A program made the translations under genes and the position numbers. The notes beneath the pieces were generated by a model. That model was given only the letters and a program-made list of their open reading frames with translations. It searched no databases and was not told where the DNA came from. From DASTRU01 sp035761045 (lineage in GTDB: Bacteria; Pseudomonadota; Gammaproteobacteria; Burkholderiales; Burkholderiaceae_E): a stretch of 14,310 nucleotides of DNA. Of this stretch, positions 6,655 to 12,317 are shown in pieces (within the stretch, counting starts at the first letter, position 1; the number at the start of each line of letters is the position of its first letter). The DNA is taken from NCBI GenBank assembly GCA_035761045.1, contig DASTRU010000303.1, positions 1-14,310 of the forward strand. The letters run 5' to 3'.

Positions 6655-8736
6655 ATGAAAACCCTAATCGCCGCGAATGCTGAAATCGATGACAGCGAAG
6701 GCGCGCGTTTAGCGGCGTTGGCTTCCTACGGCGTGCTCGACACGCCGCCCGAGCCGCAATTCGACACGATCACCGATTTGGCCGCGCACTTGTGCGGCAC
6801 GCCGATCGCGCTTGTAAGCCTCGTCACCGATACGAGGCAATGGTTCAAGTCCAACCATGGATTGACCGGCGTATGCGAAACGCCGCGCGAGTTGGCGTTT
6901 TGCGCGCACGCGGTGCAAGCGCGTGCTCCACTCATCGTGGAAGAAACGCATGACGACGCGCGGTTCGCCCGCCATCCGTTGGTATTGGGCGCGCCTTTTA
7001 TCCGCGCATACGCCGGGTATCCGCTGATCGACGAGCATGGCCACGCGCTTGGCACGCTATGCGTGATCGATAACAAGCCGCGCCCGTTCACGCCCGCCCA
7101 TCAAGACGTGCTCAAGCGCTTGGCGCACCTTGTCGTCACGCTATTAAGTGGTCGGCGCAATGCGTTCGACCATCAACAATCGCTCGACGGCTTGGACCGC
7201 GACGACGACGAAATTCTCGTCGTGCGCGCCCAGGACGCGCACGTGCTGTATGCCAACCAACGCGCGCAAGAACGCCGACTCGCCGACCCGCGTCGAGCGT
7301 CCCGCGCCTTGCCTTGTCCGATCGAACATTTCGTGGCGTGGACCGATGCGCCCGCGTTGATCGCGCGGCTGGAGCCGGTGATCGAGGGCGCGCGCCAGCA
7401 AATGGAATTCGACGCCAGCGAACCGCTGCCCGACGGGCAAGTACGCCCGGTCTCGATCCGCGCCTATCACTACCGCGACGCGGGCCGTGATTTCGTGCTC
7501 ATTCGCATTCACGACATGTGCGAACAGCGCAAGGCGGAATTTTTGATCGGCCAAGCCCGCGAACGCGCCAATCTCGCATTGGGTGTCGCGCAATGCGGCG
7601 TGATCGATTGGAATATGCACGCCGACGTCGCGCATCTGTCGCCGCCGTTACGGCAATTGTTGAATCTGCCGTCCGATGCCACGTCGCTTACGCGGCGCGA
7701 ATGGACGGGCATGCTCGTTCCCGAGGACGAACCGAAGTGGCGCGAAGCCGTGCGCTTTCACATCGAACAAAAAACGGATCGCTACGTCGTGGAATACCAA
7801 GTCCGGGTAGGCGACCGCCAAATCAAGCGCGTGCGTGAAGTCGGCCGTTTGGTGCCCAATGAACTGCCGGACGCGCCACGACGCGTCGTCGCGCTCATCG
7901 CCGAAGTCGCGACGCTGAACGGCGCCGCCACCGCCCCCACCTTGCACGCCCTGACCTCGCCGCTCAACGAGCCGCAGCGCGAGATCGCCACCCGCGCCGA
8001 ACAAGAGCGCATCGACACGGCGTTCAATTGCGTTGGTCAGCGCCTGGTCGACGACATCAGCATGCCGTTACGCATCGTGTCCACCTTCGTGCGCGATGCC
8101 GCGCCCACCATACTGTCGCGCGAGAAACGCTTGCCCGCGCGATTGGTGCCGGTGGCCGAGGCGCTCACGCGGATTGAACGAGTGTCGGCGGCGCTCGCCA
8201 ATTTCATGGCGGATTTAAGCCGCTCGCTTAAACGCGCCAACTGCGACTTGAACGCCGAGTTTCACGCGGTATGGAATGTTTTGGGCGCGGCGAACGTGGC
8301 CAACATTCGTATCGATCCATTGCCTAATGTGCATGCCGATCCGATCGCGATGCGTCGCGTCGCCGAGGTGTTGTTGTCCAACGCGGTTAAGTTCGCGCGC
8401 GACGGCGAGCGCGCGGCCATCGAAGTGAGCGTCGAACGCTATGGCGACGGCGAAGTCGTGATCGCGGTGCGCGACAACGGGGTTGGCTTTCCCGACGATC
8501 TGGCCATGCAGTTGTTTCAACCATTCGCGCGATTGCATGGCGGCCGCTTCCAAGGCGTGGGCTTAGGACTCGCCGCGATGCGCAGCATGGTCGAACGCCA
8601 CGGCGGACGGGTATGGGCGATGAACAATCCCGAGCACGGCGCATCGTTTTATTTCGCCTTGCCGGAACGGCGCCAACAGCGGCGCGTACCGGTCGCGCAC
8701 GAGGTGGCGACAAGCGACGAACGCGCCTCGACATAA
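6655..8736 (+). CDS. GAF-PAS-PAS sensor kinase-like protein lacking the phosphoacceptor histidine
   Basis: This 693-residue protein has no membrane segment and should be cytosolic. The GAF domain lies at about 17-165 (YGVLDTPPEPQFDTIT at 25-40, RQWFKSNHGL at 61-70). Two PAS-like regions follow, about 183-290 and 303-420. A two-helix dimerisation region occupies about 450-525. The ATP-binding domain is about 560-670: N box VLLSNAVKF with Asn576, G1 VRDNGVGFP at 605-613, F box LFQPFARL at 620-627, G2 GVGLGL at 634-639. Where HisKA proteins read SHDLRAPLR, this one has VDDISMPLR (465-473): the PLR is kept but the histidine is Asp466 (codon 8050-8052). It may therefore bind ATP yet not autophosphorylate, serving as a regulatory pseudokinase or a diverged enzyme. 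The neighbouring kinase-regulator pair is a possible partner. The ATG has no clear ribosome binding site, but the family N-terminus fits it. Confidence 0.88.
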   Translation: MKTLIAANAEIDDSEGARLAALASYGVLDTPPEPQFDTITDLAAHLCGTPIALVSLVTDTRQWFKSNHGLTGVCETPRELAFCAHAVQARAPLIVEETHDDARFARHPLVLGAPFIRAYAGYPLIDEHGHALGTLCVIDNKPRPFTPAHQDVLKRLAHLVVTLLSGRRNAFDHQQSLDGLDRDDDEILVVRAQDAHVLYANQRAQERRLADPRRASRALPCPIEHFVAWTDAPALIARLEPVIEGARQQMEFDASEPLPDGQVRPVSIRAYHYRDAGRDFVLIRIHDMCEQRKAEFLIGQARERANLALGVAQCGVIDWNMHADVAHLSPPLRQLLNLPSDATSLTRREWTGMLVPEDEPKWREAVRFHIEQKTDRYVVEYQVRVGDRQIKRVREVGRLVPNELPDAPRRVVALIAEVATLNGAATAPTLHALTSPLNEPQREIATRAEQERIDTAFNCVGQRLVDDISMPLRIVSTFVRDAAPTILSREKRLPARLVPVAEALTRIERVSAALANFMADLSRSLKRANCDLNAEFHAVWNVLGAANVANIRIDPLPNVHADPIAMRRVAEVLLSNAVKFARDGERAAIEVSVERYGDGEVVIAVRDNGVGFPDDLAMQLFQPFARLHGGRFQGVGLGLAAMRSMVERHGGRVWAMNNPEHGASFYFALPERRQQRRVPVAHEVATSDERAST

Positions 8737-8778
8737 CGCATGGCGTGGCGCCAAGGGTGGCGGGCGCGAACAATGCTT

Positions 8779-8827
8779 GTCGAACAAGGGCGATGGATAA
8801 GGATTGGCTTCATCCATCGCCTTCGAC
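8779..8827 (+). promoter_or_regulatory. Long hairpin upstream of the dioxygenase gene
   Basis: The arms GTCGAA (8779-8784) and TTCGAC (8822-8827), then GGCGATGGAT (8789-8798) and ATCCATCGCC (8812-8821), pair perfectly, with a four-base CAAG bulge on the left; AAG and CTT can add three more pairs near the loop. It sits in the 111-bp gap after the GAF sensor gene and ends 20 bases before the dioxygenase ATG. No T-run follows, so it is not a standard intrinsic terminator; it may end the upstream transcript another way or control translation of the downstream gene. Confidence 0.6.
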
Positions 8828-8847
8828 GAGGTCAGTAAAGTGTCGCC

Positions 8848-9642
8848 ATGACATCCCGCCTGCCTAGCTTGTTCGTATCGCATGGCGCCCCGACGCTCGC
8901 TTTGCAACCGGGCCGCGCGGGCGCCGCGCTAGCCGCGTTCGCGCATACGATGCCCACGCCACGCGCGGTACTCGTCGTCTCGCCGCATTGGAGCACCTCC
9001 ACGCTTCAAGTTACCGCGCGCGATCGGCAAGAGGCGTGGCATGACTTTCGTGGTTTTCCACGCGCGCTTTACGCGTTGCGTTACGACGCGCCGGGCGATC
9101 CCGCCTTGGCCCAACGCGTTCGCGACATGCTGGCCAATGCGGGTATCGCCTGCGAGCTAGACGCCACGCGCGCGCTCGATCACGGCGCATGGGTGCCGCT
9201 GCGTCTTATGTATCCGCAAGCGAATATTCCCGTCGTGCAACTGTCGTTGTTATCGAGTGAAGACGCGCGCGTGCAATGGAAGATTGGCGCCGCGCTTAGC
9301 GCCTTGCGCGATGAAGGCGTGCTCGTTCTCACCTCGGGCAGCTTCACGCATAACTTGCACGAGTTCGATCCGCTCGTCGCGCACGACGCGCCACCCGATC
9401 CGTATGTCGAGGAATTTCGCGCGTGGATGATCAAGGCGTTGATCGCCGGCGATCGCACCGCCTTGCTTGATTGGCGAACCCGCGCGCCGCATGCGATGCG
9501 CGCGCATCCCACCGATGAACATTTATTACCCTTGTTCATCGCCTTGAGCGCGGCTGGCGAACGCTTCACGCCCGTCATGCGACTCACCGATGAAGTCACC
9601 TACGGCATGTTGGCCATGGACGCGTTCGCATTCAACGCCTAA
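8848..9642 (+). CDS. Class III extradiol ring-cleavage dioxygenase homologue (DODA/YgiD type)
   Basis: The 264-residue protein (E. coli YgiD is of similar size) belongs to the DODA-like branch of LigB-type dioxygenases, metal enzymes that open catechol rings such as that of DOPA. Conserved histidine motifs are all present: SHGAP with His12, SPHW with His47, WHDFRGFP with His65, DHGAW with His112, SGSFTHNL with His168 and HPTDEHLLPL with His220 and His225. By analogy with YgiD, His12, His47 and a C-terminal histidine (probably His225) should bind the metal. No signal peptide is seen, so it should be cytosolic. The physiological substrate is unknown. A glutathione transferase gene follows 46 bp downstream on the same strand, suggesting a small detoxification or aromatic-catabolism operon. 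Upstream lie a long hairpin and only a weak ribosome binding site (AAAG, 7 bases before the ATG). Confidence 0.92.
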   Translation: MTSRLPSLFVSHGAPTLALQPGRAGAALAAFAHTMPTPRAVLVVSPHWSTSTLQVTARDRQEAWHDFRGFPRALYALRYDAPGDPALAQRVRDMLANAGIACELDATRALDHGAWVPLRLMYPQANIPVVQLSLLSSEDARVQWKIGAALSALRDEGVLVLTSGSFTHNLHEFDPLVAHDAPPDPYVEEFRAWMIKALIAGDRTALLDWRTRAPHAMRAHPTDEHLLPLFIALSAAGERFTPVMRLTDEVTYGMLAMDAFAFNA

Positions 9643-9688
9643 GCGCGGGACTTGAACTTTTTTCGTCACGACAAGAAAGGCTAATGAC

Positions 9689-10300
9689 ATGAAGCTGTAT
9701 TACTCCCCCGGCGCATGCTCGCTCTCGCCGCATATCGCGTTGATCGAAGCCGGCTTACCGTTCGAGGCGATCAAGGCGGACCTAAGCACCAAGAAAGCCG
9801 ACGATGGCAACGACCTCATGCGCCTTACCGGCAAGGGCCAAGTGCCCGTGCTCGTATTGGATGACGGCACGGTATTAAGCGAAGGGCCCGCCGTGGTGCA
9901 GTGGATCGCCGATCAAGTGCCCGAGAAGAATCTCGCTCCGCGTTGGGGAACGCCCGAACGTTATCAATTGATCTCGCTACTTAACTTTCTAACATCGGAC
10001 ATTCATAAAACCTTCGGTCCGTTGTTCAGCCAAGATTTCAGCGAGGAGGTAAAGGATAAGTTTCGTGCGTTGCTCGGTAAAAAATTCGATTGGCTCGTGC
10101 AGCGTCTTGGCGATCAATCGTTTTTATTGAGCGACCAATTCACCGTGGCCGACGCGTACTTATTCACCATGCTGGGGTGGACGAAGCATGTCGGCATCGA
10201 TCTTTCCAAATGGCCCAAGCTCGTGGAGTACCAAGCTCGCATTGGCGCACGGCCTTCGGTGCGTACCGCATTGCAAGCGGAGCATGGGCGCGCGCATTGA
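9689..10300 (+). CDS. gstA: Glutathione S-transferase, beta class (GstA-like)
   Basis: A 203-residue cytosolic enzyme that conjugates glutathione to electrophiles. It aligns along its length with E. coli GstA (201 residues): MKLYYSPGACSLSPHIAL with the beta-class active-site Cys10, GKGQVPVLVLDDG at 48-60 with the cis-proline, LSEGPAVVQWIAD at 63-75 (glutathione gamma-glutamyl contact Glu65-Gly66 region), HKTFGPLF at 106-113 with the conserved His106, and FTVADAYLF at 151-159 containing the N-capping-box Asp155. An AAAGG ribosome binding site lies upstream of the ATG. It may be co-transcribed with the dioxygenase gene. The 3' end is convergent with the TetR gene, the two stops being only 6 bp apart. 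Confidence 0.95.
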   Translation: MKLYYSPGACSLSPHIALIEAGLPFEAIKADLSTKKADDGNDLMRLTGKGQVPVLVLDDGTVLSEGPAVVQWIADQVPEKNLAPRWGTPERYQLISLLNFLTSDIHKTFGPLFSQDFSEEVKDKFRALLGKKFDWLVQRLGDQSFLLSDQFTVADAYLFTMLGWTKHVGIDLSKWPKLVEYQARIGARPSVRTALQAEHGRAH

Positions 10301-10306
10301 CGCGCA

Positions 10307-10921
10307 TTACAGCGCGGCGCCTAGGCCAGTAAGGTAAGTATCGGTGGCTCGCGCGCCTTCGCGTTCCAAATCGAACGCGTCGGGCGCGAGCATCCAGTTT
10401 TGAATCAAGCCGTCCATCAAGGCATGCAGCCCGATCGCCGCCGAGCGCGCGTTCACGCCGTGCGCCAATTGGCCTTGCTTGATGGCGAGCTTGAGTCCGC
10501 GCTCCACGTGCGACAAACACCCCGAACGACTTTCCAAATGTCGATCGCGCGCGGCCGACATTTCATCCACGTACTCGACCTTATGACTCACGATTTCGAA
10601 CACGCGTCGTGCTTGCGGATCGCGCGCGGCGCGGCGTAACGCATCGCGAATCGACGTACGAATTTGCGCGATCGGATCCTCGTGCGCGTCGATGCGATGC
10701 ACCGTCTCTTCGATCGGCAGCACCACGCGCTCGATCATCGCGCCAAATAAGTCGGCCTTGTTCTCGAAGTGCCAATACACCGCGCCACGTGTTACTCCGG
10801 CTGCTTCTGCGATGTCGGCTAATGAAGTGCGTGACACGCCACGTGCTTGAAACAAGGTTTCGGCAACATCGAGTAGACGATTGCGCGTTTCGAGCGCTTC
10901 TTCCTTCGTGCGACGAACCAT
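10307..10921 (-). CDS. acrR: TetR-family repressor of RND efflux, AcrR-like
   Basis: The 204-residue protein starts at ATG 10921-10919 (MVRRTKEEALETRNRLLDVA), which matches the N-terminus of E. coli AcrR (MARKTKQEALETRQHILDVA). The open frame to 10975 would place the start inside the operator and is rejected. The helix-turn-helix is at about 30-52 (TSLADIAEAAGVTRGAVYWH). The C-terminal ligand-binding domain keeps AcrR-like patterns: FEIVSHKVEYVDEM at 108-121 and LMDGLIQNWMLAPDAFDLER at 168-187. Proteins of this group bind DNA as dimers and release it when drugs or other hydrophobic ligands bind. The gene is divergent from the RND adaptor gene with a shared 131-bp region containing a perfect palindrome, so it very probably represses the pump genes and itself. 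Confidence 0.93.
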   Translation of the reverse strand: MVRRTKEEALETRNRLLDVAETLFQARGVSRTSLADIAEAAGVTRGAVYWHFENKADLFGAMIERVVLPIEETVHRIDAHEDPIAQIRTSIRDALRRAARDPQARRVFEIVSHKVEYVDEMSAARDRHLESRSGCLSHVERGLKLAIKQGQLAHGVNARSAAIGLHALMDGLIQNWMLAPDAFDLEREGARATDTYLTGLGAAL

Positions 10922-10965
10922 TCGAGCGCTGCCTTCCCGCGATATGAGTTGAATGGGGGCGCACT

Positions 10966-10991
10966 TTACATACATTCGCGAATGTATGTAA
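10966..10991. promoter_or_regulatory. AcrR-type operator, perfect 26-bp palindrome
   Basis: The half-site TTACATACATTCG is followed directly by its exact reverse complement. The inner 24 bp differ from the E. coli AcrR operator, as I recall it, only at two central positions. The site lies 45 bp from the repressor start and 61 bp from the adaptor start, placed to block both divergent promoters; I cannot fix the exact -35 and -10 boxes. It is AT-rich in an otherwise GC-rich stretch. Confidence 0.92.
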
Positions 10992-11052
10992 GCTCCGGCG
11001 GTTCGTTCGATAACAACAAATCACATCGTCGTCGTTTTCCTAAGGAACTTTC

Positions 11053-12297
11053 ATGACCCTCGCTCGCGTTGTCGCGCCTATGGCGACTTATGTTTTGCGT
11101 CCATTGGCCCTCGTCTCCGTCGCGTTCGCATTGGCGGCATGTGGTCGAGGGCAAGGCGCGCCAGCGGGCGGTGGCATGGGCGGCGCGCGTCCACCCGCCG
11201 TGGTCAGCGTGATCGAGGCGCGGCCCATGGCATTGCCCGCCGTGTATGAATACGTTGGACAAACCTTAGGCTCGCGCGAGGTGGAAGTGCGCGCGCAAGT
11301 CACGGGCATCTTGCGTTCGCGCAACTTTCAAGAAGGCGCCACGGTGAAGGCCGGGCAGTCGCTTTACACGATCGACACGCGTCCGTATCAAGCCGCGCTT
11401 GAACGCGCCGAGGCCGATATCGCGGTGGCCGAAGCCCAAGCCGCGCAAGCCGAGCGTGACCTCGCGCGGCTCAAGCCTTTGTACGAAGCCAAGGCCGTGA
11501 GCCAAAAGGAATTGGACGACGCGCAGTCCAATCAACAAATCGCGGTGGCCAATATGAAAAGCGCGCGCGCTCGCGCGGCCGAGGCGCGACTCAACGTGAG
11601 TTATGCGCGCGTGAACGCGCCGATCTCGGGCGTGACGAGTCGGTCATTACGTTCGGAAGGCGCATTGGTTTCCGGGCCCGATGTGTTGCTCACCACGGTC
11701 ACGCAGATCGATCCCATCGATGTGTTGTTCGGCATTCCCGACGCCGATCAAGCACGCTTGCGCGAGGACGTGCGCGCGGGCCGTTTGACCTTGCCTAAGG
11801 ACAGCCGCTTCGTGGTGGAAGTACTCACGGCCGATGGTCGTTTGTATAACCGGCAAGGCAAGCTTGATTTCGCCGACGTGCGCGTATCGCAAACCACCGG
11901 CACGGTGGAATCGCGCGCCACGCTGCCCAACCCCGACGCATTACTAAGGCCTGGCCAATTCGTGCGTGTGCGATTAACGGGCGCGACAAGGCCGAATGCG
12001 ATTCGCATTCCCGCGCGCGCGGTGCTTGAAGGTCCGCAAGGCCGCTTTGCATATGTCGTCAACGCGCAAAACCAAGCCGAGCCACGTCCTGTGCAATTAG
12101 GCGATTACGTGAAGGACGAACAAGGCCAAGACCATTGGATCATCAACAACGGCTTAGCCGCGGGAGACCGAGTCATTGTCGATGGCGTGATGAAGATTGG
12201 CCCGGGCGCGCCCGTGCAAATCGCGACGGCGAATGACGCCGGCAAACCGGAAGCGGGTCAGGCCGCGCCGGCCGCACCGGCTAAAGAAACTAAGTAA
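11053..12297 (+). CDS. acrA: RND efflux periplasmic adaptor lipoprotein, AcrA/MexA family
   Basis: The 414-residue membrane-fusion protein bridges the inner-membrane pump and an outer-membrane channel. The N-terminus is a lipoprotein signal with lipobox LAAC, making Cys30 the lipidated first residue, followed by a glycine-rich linker (31-45). Lipoyl half-motifs flank a coiled-coil hairpin: VRAQVTGILRSRNFQEGATV at 79-98 and YARVNAPISGVTSRSLRSEG at 184-203, with heptad-like alanine- and glutamate-rich helices at about 111-182. Beta-barrel and membrane-proximal domains follow (LRPGQFVRVRL and IPARAVLEGPQGRFAYVV). The tail is rich in alanine and proline. AAGGA upstream of the ATG is the ribosome binding site. 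The gene is followed 20 bp later by the pump gene and is expected to be repressed through the AcrR-type operator upstream. The symbol marks the family; a Mex or Bpe name could fit equally. Confidence 0.95.
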   Translation: MTLARVVAPMATYVLRPLALVSVAFALAACGRGQGAPAGGGMGGARPPAVVSVIEARPMALPAVYEYVGQTLGSREVEVRAQVTGILRSRNFQEGATVKAGQSLYTIDTRPYQAALERAEADIAVAEAQAAQAERDLARLKPLYEAKAVSQKELDDAQSNQQIAVANMKSARARAAEARLNVSYARVNAPISGVTSRSLRSEGALVSGPDVLLTTVTQIDPIDVLFGIPDADQARLREDVRAGRLTLPKDSRFVVEVLTADGRLYNRQGKLDFADVRVSQTTGTVESRATLPNPDALLRPGQFVRVRLTGATRPNAIRIPARAVLEGPQGRFAYVVNAQNQAEPRPVQLGDYVKDEQGQDHWIINNGLAAGDRVIVDGVMKIGPGAPVQIATANDAGKPEAGQAAPAAPAKETK

Positions 12298-12317
12298 TTC
12301 GAGCGCGAGACCACACC

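Noticed and set aside
10922..10975. An 18-residue N-terminal extension of the TetR repressor
   Set aside because: The upstream ATG lies inside the palindromic operator, and alignment to AcrR starts at the internal methionine at 10921.
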